Shown here piece by piece: positions 19,787-28,509 of a stretch of DNA of 64,000 nt. The notes below the pieces were generated by a model, which saw nothing but the letters and a program-made list of their open reading frames with translations, had not been told where the DNA came from and did not search any database. This DNA is from Paramoeba atlantica (Eukaryota > Discosea). How positions within the stretch are numbered: the stretch's first letter is position 1; each line of letters starts with the position of its first letter. A program made the translations under genes and the position numbers. The stretch spans positions 558,001 to 622,000 of the forward strand of contig CDRNVI010000043.1 in assembly GCA_977017575.1 (NCBI GenBank), written 5' to 3'.

Positions 19787-20873
19787 CAACATACTGTGCC
19801 CCCCCACTTATAGTGCCGCGGTTTTCGACCAAACGGCACCATAAGTGGGATGGGGTAGTATGTTTCAGGTCGAGTATCAAAATTTTCCCCCTCAAAAAAC
19901 TTGAATGAGATAAGTACAACCCCCAGGAATCCTGTGGAAGTCACAATTAGTGGGGATTCTATGAACCCGATGGGCTGTGTACTCATCCGCTACAAGAGCT
20001 GTCGCAGGTTGCGAACCTCCAAGTAAGGAAGATTGATCGTGCATGATCTCTTCAAATACTTGACGGTTCATCCAACCAGTCGAAGTTACGTACACCTTCA
20101 AAGCGTTGTCGAGCGTCCGAGCAACATGACGTCGAGCGTCTCGCAGTATGCGGGACTTTTCATCTTCTGCATTGGACTTGAGCAGTATCGTAGGAGGAAG
20201 GGGAAGAGCTTTTCTGTTGTGAACATCGTAAACACCGGAAAGAAAAACAGTTATACTTTCCTTGTCGTTTGTGGTTACGGCTTGCACGTTACGAAGCCCT
20301 ATGGGAGCCAATGTTACTCCCGTATTTTCACCATCAACGGGAAGAGACGTTTCATCCCCAAATATCACATACGCGTATGAACGGACTTGATTTTGTATGT
20401 AGAGCTGCCGTGCCCAAGCTCGTATTCGCGAGCCCACGTCGGAAGGACCCACGTAGTGGACACGTCCAAATCTTCGGTTTGTCCACCCGAAAAGACGCTT
20501 GAAGCGCTTGTATATGCGTTCCTTCGTCTCATCGGCAAAGCTTTGAAAAGCTGTATTCCGTATGTTTCCATAACGGAAAAGACGAATGCCTTCGTTACAA
20601 CATGTTTACCATTGACTTCTTGGAGCAATTTAAGGTGCACTTTCCTTAAAATTGCCTTCCGCTCTTTGTTAAGTCTCTCTGGCGCTTTCTTCACTTGAGA
20701 CCACGATTAGTACGTGATTGATAAAAAGAGGCACCGTTGCTTTTAATACTTCGGACAGTTCTTAAACTGATCCGATACTTTTCGCTCAGCCTTTTTGTGT
20801 CCAATTCGCTCAGACACACATTCAACTTCTCTTGCATAGTCAAACACACTCTAGAGGTCCTAGGTGTGCTCAT
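19787..20873 (-). pseudogene. pogo/Tigger-type transposase, frameshifted
   Basis: On the minus strand three frames follow each other. 20,873-20,691 gives LTMQEKLNVCLSELDTKRLS and KYRISLRTVRSIK, a psq/CENP-B-like helix-turn-helix. 20,694-20,365 is a Lys-rich linker. 20,452-19,892 carries the DDE core: YVIFGDETSLP (first Asp), ATALVADEYTAH (second Asp) and CTYLIQ, the usual lead-in to the third Asp, after which the frame is lost. At least three frame changes. The start region is locally duplicated (CCTCTAGAGTCCTAG units, 20,847-20,920). I found no convincing terminal repeats. Confidence 0.75.
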
Positions 20874-21347
20874 CTCTAGAGGCTCATCTCTAGGACTCTA
20901 GAGGTCCTAGGTGTGCTCATCGGAAGAGAATCAAGTGTGTTGGGGGGAAGACGGCTGGCCACCGGGGGACCAATTCTCGGCGCTGGCGGAATCACCGTAA
21001 ACCAGCGTCCCAAAGGACCTGAAATCGCCGATCCACGAGTGTGCGCTTTGTCTAGCGTCTCGTTCTCGTTCGAATCGACAGTCATTGAAAGGATAAAGGG
21101 AACTATTAATAAAGTTTCAATGATTTCGATAAAAGAAAATATTAAAATTTTACGCTACATTTACTCTACCTTTTTGGTAAAAAAAATTCCCGTCTACTAT
21201 AAACCCAAAGGGGGCGGGCATACCTAAAACTTTAATAAAGCAAAATGTAGTTTTTTCGCGAGTTAAAATGACGAGGATTCGCCAGATCATGCGAGAACAT
21301 GTGAGATCTCTCCGGAGCGGATTTGGCACGCGAGGGTGGTTGGACGC

Positions 21348-21721
21348 GGGGAGAGTCAAGGAATATTGCATAAGTCAAGGAATATTGCATAAGCCGTAAA
21401 TTGCTTATTTTTGTTTCCTCATGCGCGAGCGTCGGGTGAATTGGTTTATTGAAGCTTGTGACGACTTTAATTGCATTGAATATTTCTCTTTAAACAATTT
21501 TGGAGAAATCAGTGCTGCCCTAGGGCTTCCCTGGCTCATCGGCCCGGCCGGCCCCTCGGTGCGTTCGGCCTCAAAACAACTTGTATTCCCCAAAACAACT
21601 ACCTTCCCCCCTCAACTCCGAGAACTCACCGGGAGCAGGACAGAAGTGCAAGGGCTTTAATTTCATTGGTCCTGACTTATGCAATATTCCTTGACTAATG
21701 CAATATTACTTTACTTTGGCC
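21348..21721. mobile_element. Mutator-like MITE, 374 bp, 9-bp target duplication
   Basis: Direct copies of GTTGGACGC flank it (21,339-21,347 and 21,722-21,730). The 46-bp ends are inverted and each contains two copies of AGTCAAGGAATATTGCATAA or a close variant. A 9-bp duplication with long inverted ends is typical of Mutator-like elements. No transposase. The 79-codon plus frame inside has no known motif. The remaining DNA from 20,874 to 21,932 is gene-free. Confidence 0.8.
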
Positions 21722-21932
21722 GTTGGACGCTGTCGAAACGAGTTCACGTGAGACCACGCGAGATCATACCCGCAGCCCCTCATGTGTAAACAAGCGAACA
21801 AACTTCTGCTAAGCAACATACGGTAACACGAAGAAATATTGTACAAATTTTGTATTAAGTGGGAAACTTAAAGTTCAAGGAGGAAATCATTCTAAGAATT
21901 TCCGAGAAGAATAGTGAAATTCTTTAAAAGGG

Positions 21933-22487
21933 TTAAGCAAAATCCGACAGCTTTAATTCTGTATGGTCCATGTCTGAACTTTCAGTTGACGTTTCGGAAG
22001 ATTCTTCCTCTTCCGTGGCACAAACACTCTTTGTCTCGCGATCTTTATCGTAGTTCTCAAGCTCCGAATCATGTTTCAGTAATTCAATCTCAATATCCTC
22101 ATAGCCTTTGCCTGCTATGGTCTGCAAGGGAGTAGCGTTCATTGCATTACGTGAACATACAGACCAACCAGCGTCAAGAAGAAGCCGGACGGCTTCTGCC
22201 TGGTTGTTCAAAGCAGCCCAGTGAAGTGCTGTATTGCCCCCCAATGTTTTGGCTTCGCGTTGCAAAACTTTACCATACGGTTCACTCATTAGAAATCGCA
22301 TAACATCGGTGTTACCATTTGCAGCTGCACAGTGCATCATGGTCAATCCTGAGTCATTTGAACAGTTGGGATCATTAGCAGTGCTCTCCAAAACACGTTG
22401 GATTTCTTGTATATCTCCACTTGATCCGACACGAGCGCAGGCTAAAAGATCCTGTATTTGACCTTCACAACTTGGTGTATGCGACAT
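21933..22487 (-). CDS. Small ankyrin-repeat protein, Yar1-like
   Basis: 184 residues. Three ankyrin repeats can be read: GLTMMHCAAANGNTDVMRFL, GNTALHWAALNNQAEAVRLL and ATPLQTIAGKGYEDIEIELL. A strongly acidic, Ser-rich tail (CATEEEESSETSTESS) follows. Size, two strong central repeats with the GNTALHWA core, and the acidic tail resemble yeast Yar1, the chaperone that escorts ribosomal protein uS3 (Rps3) to the nucleus. Ankyrin proteins are numerous, so the specific role is an inference. Single exon. It starts 80 bp from the previous gene-free zone with no competing Met. Confidence 0.65.
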   Translation of the reverse strand: MSHTPSCEGQIQDLLACARVGSSGDIQEIQRVLESTANDPNCSNDSGLTMMHCAAANGNTDVMRFLMSEPYGKVLQREAKTLGGNTALHWAALNNQAEAVRLLLDAGWSVCSRNAMNATPLQTIAGKGYEDIEIELLKHDSELENYDKDRETKSVCATEEEESSETSTESSDMDHTELKLSDFA

Positions 22488-22869
22488 TTTAAAAAATAAG
22501 ATGAAAAAGAGCGTTAGAATTAGGCAGTAGATTCTATACTTCGATAATTTAAGCTAAGATTTAGAATTATTTTTACTTCGTCAGGCATGTACATGGATAT
22601 AGGCATGTACATGGTACGTGTATGCATAAACGCATACGTTTATAAATACTCGGGACAGATAACAAGGGGGGACACTAAAAAGAAAATGCATCTGCAAGTA
22701 AAGCATGCTTATATACAGGGGAATCATGGACGCTTCTCCCTCAGGAAATGAATTGAGGTGTGTTGATGCTAAAGGATATATTGAAATACAGTACATGGGA
22801 ATTATTTGTTGCAATAAACTCAAGCCGGAACATGCCGTCAAATTGGACACCCTTTTCTTTCAAAATTTC
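22488..22869. other. Intergenic with one GACAGATAAC motif
   Basis: No gene. It contains GGGACAGATAACAAGGGGGG at 22,652-22,671, a variant of the motif seen in clusters at 3.2-3.3 and 25.4-25.6 kb, plus repeated GGCATGTACATGG near 22,582 and 22,602. Confidence 0.5.
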
Positions 22870-24033
22870 TTAGTGAAATGAAAATAATGTCCCGGTCTCT
22901 TTTCTAAGTGTAATAAACATTGAGTGCTCTGCGTCACCTCTAAGCTCAAATATATTTGGGTATCTTTGAAGGAAACGAATGAGTATATTCGTAGAAGGCC
23001 ACACAAAGAGATCAAAGTCATCAGTATCAAGCATCATTTTGACCATTTCACGGTGAGTGATATCCCCCCAGCGTTCGATATGTGTTCGCAGACGGTGGTG
23101 AAAACGCTCCTCAGCTCTCATCAAAGACGTTCGTCGAAGGTCATCAGCAGCATCGCAACTATGCAGCATGTGAGGACGAGCAATACGCAACTCATTCTTC
23201 CCTGCAAGCTCGACGAATAGGTGACGGTGTCTGTGAATGAAATCTCGAAAGCAACCCGTTGTGCGAAGCAAAGTATCAGCCACGCAAGGTGGTATCATTC
23301 CGGAGTCACGCAGCTTATTCTGAATCAGATTGCAGTTCATGCTGCCACGGTATGGATTGTACACCTCGTCATCGAGAAGTTCCACAACTTCCTTCGCAAT
23401 GCGCACCTCACGAGGATGAATCCCAACCTCATGGTAGTGATTATTGAAGGGAGCCCCGCAGCAGACCTCTAAGCAAAACACGGACGGTTGGATCGTCAGT
23501 AAATGAGAGCAACACACACAATTGGAATCCGGGCTCAAGGTACCAAGGTACAAACGCTCGGTACGATTTACAGTAAGATGACAAATCAATTGCAGCCCAT
23601 CCGGCCACGTGCTTCGTGACGGGTACACTAGTGAGAGACAACTGCTTAAATCGAGCAAATTGCGCAAGGGAATTACTTGTAAGTCATCCATAGCAGGTGC
23701 CGTCGCCGTTACCTGAGAGCCTGGTTGAAGCACGGGGCACATAAGAACTTGCAACCCATTCAACAAAACGCAAACCGTGGCTTTATTGTGAGAAAACACA
23801 CCCGGTGGTTCGGCGGAGTGCGTATAAAAAGTGGACGGTTCTCGTGTAGAGGAGCGAGAAACCTGTTCCGAAAGTTCGACAAATTTATTTGTGGTCTCCA
23901 TCCCTTCAACGGAAGTGAAATGTGTTCTCACGGGAGGATGATTTATTAGAGCATGCTGCAAATACCGATAAAATCGAAAGATTCCAACAGAAAAATCTAA
24001 AGTAATATTATCAGCATGGAGATGAATAAGCAT
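22870..24033 (-). CDS. Unknown protein with two similar winged-helix-like modules
   Basis: I do not recognise the family. The 387 residues have a polar N-terminal 200 with several Cys (CVCCSHL near 190). The C-terminal half contains two modules of about 65 residues that look alike. The first ends FRDFIHRHRHLFVEL and a basic strand. The second ends LIRFLQRYPNIFELRGD and a strand MFITL. The pattern L..FL.R.P.[IL]F.L is seen in small winged-helix or OST-HTH-like and PORR-like nucleic-acid-binding folds, so RNA or DNA binding is a guess. Met45 (METTNKFVELSEQ) may be the true start, since residues 1-44 are hydrophobic and less protein-like. Single exon. Confidence 0.6.
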   Translation of the reverse strand: MLIHLHADNITLDFSVGIFRFYRYLQHALINHPPVRTHFTSVEGMETTNKFVELSEQVSRSSTREPSTFYTHSAEPPGVFSHNKATVCVLLNGLQVLMCPVLQPGSQVTATAPAMDDLQVIPLRNLLDLSSCLSLVYPSRSTWPDGLQLICHLTVNRTERLYLGTLSPDSNCVCCSHLLTIQPSVFCLEVCCGAPFNNHYHEVGIHPREVRIAKEVVELLDDEVYNPYRGSMNCNLIQNKLRDSGMIPPCVADTLLRTTGCFRDFIHRHRHLFVELAGKNELRIARPHMLHSCDAADDLRRTSLMRAEERFHHRLRTHIERWGDITHREMVKMMLDTDDFDLFVWPSTNILIRFLQRYPNIFELRGDAEHSMFITLRKETGTLFSFH

Positions 24034-24141
24034 ACTACAGATGAATGGTTAATTACAATGTAATTTGTTTTTTATGCTCTCTGGCAAACATGGTGGTTCC
24101 TTTCAGCTTACAGAAGAAGGTACCACTGCTGTGCACTTCGC

Positions 24142-24183
24142 ATTGAAAAGTACCTCCGCATTTACCGAAGAGTCTAAAAAAGA
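24142..24183. repeat. Foldback MITE, right-arm half copy
   Basis: CATTGAAAAGTACCTCCGCA and ACCGAAGAGTCTAAAAAAG match the right arm of the MITE at 2527-2563 with several changes. The left arm is missing. It lies between the Prp18 gene and the unknown gene at 22,870. Confidence 0.65.
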
Positions 24184-24277
24184 TGGCAAATATCAAGAAT
24201 AATTCATTTTTTGGGTGAAAATACTAGATTTTTTTGCAGTCGGCGAAAATACATGTCTGAAACTCGTCTACCTAAGC

Positions 24278-25275
24278 TCACAATGCCAGCGCTACGTTAT
24301 CCATCACGAAATGAGATAAAAATGCTTCAGCGAAGTTTAACAGGCGCCGTAGCGCATGCACATATTCACGGATTGATGGATTGTTCATCCAATGCTTTAA
24401 ATTGACAAATGCAATTTTTTCGCGACTTACCTGGGAATGTGCGAGAGATAGAGAGACTCCGAGTGGCCAAGGGTGATTTCCAATGGAAAGCTGAAAATAC
24501 CTTTGGTGAGCCTCCACGAAATCTTGGTTTGGATAGATGGAATATAAAATGGAATAAAAATGTCGAACGAGTTCTTCGTTCGTCCTGCCCGTTTTAAGAT
24601 TCACAAGAAGGGGAAGTAATGATTTCTGCGTTTCTAAAAGTTTTGCGCCACCTTTGAATTGAGAAGTGTATTTCGTGTGATGCCCTTTACAACCTTCAGA
24701 AGCGCCGAAAAAGTCAAGAATGTGTGACTGAATCCAGGCGGACAGAATAAAGCATATAGAATGTAAAACATATTTTTCTTTTTCTTCGGTGAGTTGGATT
24801 CCTTTTTCATCAATCGAATCTTTTGTGTTGAGGAATGACCTTTTGTCGTCCCGAGGTACAGACCTTACGAATCCATCAAGCTTTCTTTTGGAAGTCGTTA
24901 ATACCTTCTCTGCAAATTGAGACGACACAGTATCGCTTTTCACTTCGTAGAGGTCACAAAGAAAGTCTTGTAACTCTTTATCAAATACGGGGGCGTATCA
25001 AATACGGCTTTGGGCGTCCTTTCAATGTCATGATTATCTTCAGTGGCATTTCTAAATCCTACTTCCCCTGTATGCAAGTCAGACGGTGATAGACACGAGC
25101 GCACTTCCTTAATAGATCCGTCACAGATTTCATCACACAGATCAATGTTCAACGTGTTCGAGCTGGAAAGATCTTCAATTTTAGACAAAGTCGAAACTAC
25201 TTTTAGATCCGGTTGATTCGGAGACGGTTTCCGCCTCTTCAACGCGCGCGACTGTGATGATAGCTCGGACCACAT
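24278..25275 (-). CDS. PRP18: Pre-mRNA splicing factor Prp18, frame broken by a 17-bp duplication
   Basis: Prp18 acts in the second step of nuclear pre-mRNA splicing with Slu7 and U5. The C-terminal half is diagnostic: YFQLSIGNHPWPLGVSLSLA then VSREKIAFVNLKHWMNN matches the near-invariant A-I-G-N-x-P-W-P-I-G-V loop and following helices. The upstream part (from 25,275) has EICDGSIKEVRSCLSPSD, a degenerate form of the family's N-terminal motif. At about 24,985-25,010 the minus strand carries CCGTATTTGATACGCC followed at once by a second CCGTATTTGAT. Removing 17 bp joins AVFD to KELQDFLCDLYEV in one frame, about 326 residues in all, near the human length. It is a sequencing or assembly error, a recent mutation, or a pseudogene. 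Confidence 0.85.
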
Positions 25276-25382
25276 ATACCATATTTCTTATTTATTTGAA
25301 AATAGCTTTTGAATAATGAAAAAGAGTACAAAAAGTGGCAAAATTATCTTTAGTATTCTTCATGGTACAGGTGGAGATGTAC

Positions 25383-25620
25383 TTACGGCAGTCTTTATTT
25401 ACGGATAATATTACTGTACTCCCCCCTACTTATCTGTCACTACTTTTCGCGAAAAGGTGACAGATAACTTGTATTTACGGCAGTCTTTATTTACGGATAA
25501 TATTACTGTACCCCCCCTACTTATCTGTCACTACTTTTCGCGAAAAGGTGACAGATAACTAGGGGGGTAGGGGTGTGACAGATAACTAGGGGGATCAGTG
25601 TGCGACAGATAACTAGGGAG
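25383..25620. repeat. Tandem 90-bp duplication with GACAGATAACT palindromes
   Basis: 25,383-25,470 is repeated at 25,473-25,560 almost exactly. Each unit ends in a hairpin: CTTATCTGTCAC, a TTTTCGCGAAAA centre, then GTGACAGATAAC. Two more direct GACAGATAACTAGGG copies follow (25,577 and 25,604). The outer edge (ACTGTAC then C-run) resembles a TA-flanked transposon end. The motif is shared with 3239-3342. Confidence 0.75.
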
Positions 25621-25635
25621 GGGCTCTAAAAAAGG

Positions 25636-25748
25636 CGGTAAATCTCTTCGCTAGGAAGACGAGGTCTCTCCAATGCTGCAAAGATGAGCAAAAACGGATC
25701 AAAAACATCAAAATTCCGAGGGGGGGGCAAGATCAACTGAAACCACTG
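25636..25748. mobile_element. Family C mariner-like end, solo copy
   Basis: About 113 bp matching the right end at 28,324-28,434: AAATCTCTTCGCTAGGAAG, AATGCTGCAAAGATGAGCAA, then GGGGGG and CACTGTA. TA follows. No matching left end was found nearby. 25,750-26,116 holds no recognisable gene. Confidence 0.7.
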
Positions 25749-26586
25749 TATAGATGTTCATGGCCCCTGGCATTCAAGAACAAGTAGCTGCGGCGGCCGC
25801 AGAATCGGATACGAACTTAGGTTCCAAAAGAAATTCATTTTCTTCCGAGGAAATGGAAAGTGTTGCAGGCCGCGCGTAGTTTTCTCCGTCGCAACAACAT
25901 TGGTGTATTCTCCCGTACAATCCCGAAAATAATATCTTCAAATTTGGGCTTCCTGCAAAACTTAACGAATCAGATAAAGCTACATATAACCAAGATGAGA
26001 AAAACTTATTTACAAGTGGATTCATGTACGGATAAACTATTTAAGGATAAAATCGCCAATTTCTTATCCTTTATCCGTAAATAAATATTTCCGTAAATAT
26101 ATCTCGGACGTAAATACAGTCCGCGTCATATTGATCCCCCCCTCAGGAAAGGTTAGTTTTTTTATCCGATTTTGCTCATCTTTGCAGCATTCGAGAGATC
26201 TCGTTCCCGTAGGAAAGTATTTTGCCGTAATAAAACGTAAGGAGGGGGGGCGCCCCCTGGAGAGAATCCCAAACTTAGGAAACAACAGAAAAAGTTAGGA
26301 AAATGACAAAAATGATGTGCGATCGCCGCGTAGCTACAAAGCTTTTTTTCTAGGAATTCGCATTTTTCATGTAACTAAAGGTATTTTTAAGGGATTCAGA
26401 CGGGGATACGTGCCGTTTCGGCCTCTTCGGGGTGCTGGAAGAAGAAGTCATGAAAAAATAAGCAATTTTTAATCTATTCAAAATTTTATTAAAAACAATG
26501 TGTTTTTACTATGTATGGAAATTATTTTCCATAATTTCGAAGTGTCTGGCTAAAGGGTAAAAACCAGGGGTCCTTAAAACTTTATA

Positions 26587-27518
26587 AACCCCCGCTCACG
26601 AATAAGTGACCCCCCCTTATTTTTAGCACATGGGGGCGTGGGTGGGTTATCATACCACTGTTTCGTTCAAAATTTCGAGATCTGCACGTCCCCGCTGTTT
26701 TTAGCTCATTTTAAAATTTTAAAATTTAGTCAAAAAAAATAATTGGCTTTTCAACTTTTTTTTCCAAAAATGACCAAATCACCATATCGGCTTCCAAAAG
26801 GGGCGCTTACGGATAGTGGTAAGGTTCTTTTGAAGATGAGACATGCAGAAGGTGTTCCGATAAAACAATTATCCCGTGATTTTAACGTCTCTAGAAGGAT
26901 AATCAAAAAATATCTGAAAGAAAAAAAATCTAGCGGGGAATACACTTTGAGTCCTGTGGGTGGAGGTATTTGGTTATTCTACCAAATGACACATCTATTA
27001 CAAGTAAGACGTACATAGAAACATCAAAACAGGTAGATTTCCCCCCTAATAGTGTATTTCAACAGGATGGGGCAACGGCACATACTGCCCGTGCCTCCAA
27101 AGAGTATATTGAGAATCGAATGAGTGATGTTCTAAGAAACTGGCCCCCCAACTCGCCCGACCTTTCCCCCATAGAAAACGTCTGGTCTATGGTCCAAGAG
27201 GCGGTAGACGAACAAACGCCATCGGATAAGCCTTCACTTATCCGATGTGTACGTAAAGCATGGTCTTCTTTAACTCAAAAAGTGATCGACAAAACAGTAT
27301 TAAGTTTTGATTCTCGACTTAAGGAGTGTATAAGATTGAAGGGCGAAAAAGTGAAAAAATGTTAATTCTTCTCTAAATTGTGCGTATTCGTTTCTTTTTG
27401 TCTCATTTCTTCACGCGCAAAGTCCTTGCGTTGAGATCTGCAAAATGCAACAAAAATCAGCTCAAACGGACATTTGTACGAAAAAAAAGAGGGGGGTCAC
27501 TTTTCGTGAGCGGGGGTT
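26587..27518 (+). mobile_element. Tc1/mariner element, family A, copy 2, internally deleted
   Basis: Inverted ends AACCCCCGCTCACGAATAAG (26,587) and its complement at 27,518, with a GTGACCCCCC core as in copy 1 and TA on both sides. It encodes the N- and C-terminal parts of one transposase with the middle missing. It inserted into the left end of the hAT-2 element. Confidence 0.85.
26743..27365 (+). pseudogene. Family A mariner transposase, central deletion
   Basis: 26,770-26,960 encodes MTKSPYRLPKGALTDSGKVL with a helix-turn-helix (IKQLSRDFNVSRRIIKKYLK). A frame change near 26,965 leads into ILPNDTSITSKTYIET, FQQDGATAHTA (second catalytic Asp) and NSPDLSPIENVWSMV (third acidic residue), ending KGEKVKKC. 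The first catalytic Asp region and roughly 100 residues before it are deleted. Comparison with 963-3184 gives both halves of the family sequence. Confidence 0.87.
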
Positions 27519-27874
27519 TATATATAGTTTATAGTATTTCAAAAAAAATTATGGTACTATAAATGGCATTTATAGCACTATAAATACTTTAAAGTGTTTG
27601 AGAAACTTTATTTTTAAGGGAGGCTAAAAGGGGTTCAAGAAGCCCAAAATTGTATTGGATGTTGTAAGGGGTGATCATCTCAGGGGCCTGGCGTTCGGCT
27701 CGCAGTTCCGGGGTTGAAAACCCTTTTCTGAGATGGCAGTCTCAGGGAGACTCCATGTTGAGGGTGTCAAAAGCTTGCCGAGAACTAGTTGGTCGGCGTC
27801 TGTACCATCAGTGAGATGACAGTGTCAGGGAAGACTACGAGAAGGTCCCGACCCTGCTCCCCATGTTCAGGGTG

Positions 27875-28142
27875 TCAAAAGCTTAGTAAGTTGTTGATCG
27901 TACTTTCCCCAGGGACACAGCGCAGTCCCTTCGTAAGAAGCCACTTAAGGTTTGGGTCCTGCAAAGCAGCATTGCTAACCCCATGATTGATTTTCCATAG
28001 GAGGTGTCGCTCAAATTCCTGTAATTGTGGTTTCACGGTGAAGGCATCCAAAGATCCTCGTTCCACACGTTTTTGACGCTGAGTGCTTCGCATCCACTCC
28101 TCAAAATTTAGGTCATGACTTTTAGTTCAAGTGCGTGAGGAC
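27875..28142 (-). pseudogene. hAT-2 transposase, N-terminal remnant
   Basis: The minus frame reads HDLNFEEWMRSTQRQKRVER, GSLDAF, HLLWKINHGVSNAAL, DPNLKWLLTKGLRCVPGEST. The run F/L..V.DP.L..LL...L..VP.R.TI is the conserved helix region N-terminal to the catalytic core of hAT (Ac/ZBED type) transposases. No catalytic core follows. It belongs to the 26,565-28,313 element. Matching pieces are at 8748-8787 and 12,355-12,390. Confidence 0.7.
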
Positions 28143-28509
28143 CGAGGAGTAGGAGACTCGAATCCCCTTTTAGCAAAAAAAGGGTTTCGTCGTTCCGTCG
28201 CATATTTGGCATTTCTGAGAAACAAAAAAAATAAAGTTTTATATATAGTATTTAAAAGTTTATAGTACTATAAAAGTACTATAATAAAAGTTTTAAAGTT
28301 TTAGAGACCCCTGGTAAAAACAGTGGCAAAGTACTTTCCTATGGGAACGAGATCTCTCGAATGCTGCATAGATGAGCAAAATCGGATAAAAAAACTAAAA
28401 TTTCCTGAGTGGGGGATCAATGTGACGAGGACTGTATATCTCGGACGCACACATAACTGTATTGTCAAAGGTTCGAAAACATAACTGCCATTTCAAAATA
28501 GTACAACTA

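Larger units (their letters stand above)
26565..28313 (-). mobile_element. hAT family 2 element, complete ends, 8-bp target duplication
   Basis: Terminal repeats CAGGGGTCC (26,565) and GACCCCTG (ending 28,313) are inverted, continuing as TAAAACTTTA. The flanks are perfect 8-bp copies of GTAAAAAC (26,557-26,564 and 28,314-28,321), the hAT signature. It contains a family-A mariner 20 bp from its left end and an N-terminal transposase remnant on the minus strand. A roughly 60-bp internal direct repeat (around GGGTGTCAAAAGCTT) lies at 27,755 and 27,870. Confidence 0.88.
26117..28434. mobile_element. Family C mariner-like element containing nested insertions
   Basis: Left end 26,117-26,226 begins CAGTCCGCGTCATATTGATC. 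Right end 28,324-28,434 is its inverted copy ending GGACTG. TA lies outside both (26,115-26,116 and 28,435-28,436). The ends match over about 110 bp, including ATCCGATTTTGCTCATC. The element's own interior is short and shows no transposase. Most of the 2.3 kb is a hAT-2 copy (26,565-28,313), itself hit by a family-A mariner. Confidence 0.82.

Noticed and set aside
25383-25620. CRISPR-like array
   Set aside because: A single 90-bp tandem duplication with hairpins and no regular unique spacers; the genome is eukaryotic.
1-28500. LTR retroelements, LINEs or virus-like elements
   Set aside because: No reverse transcriptase, integrase with LTRs, capsid or packaging ATPase motif was recognised; all identified remnants are plain DNA transposons.
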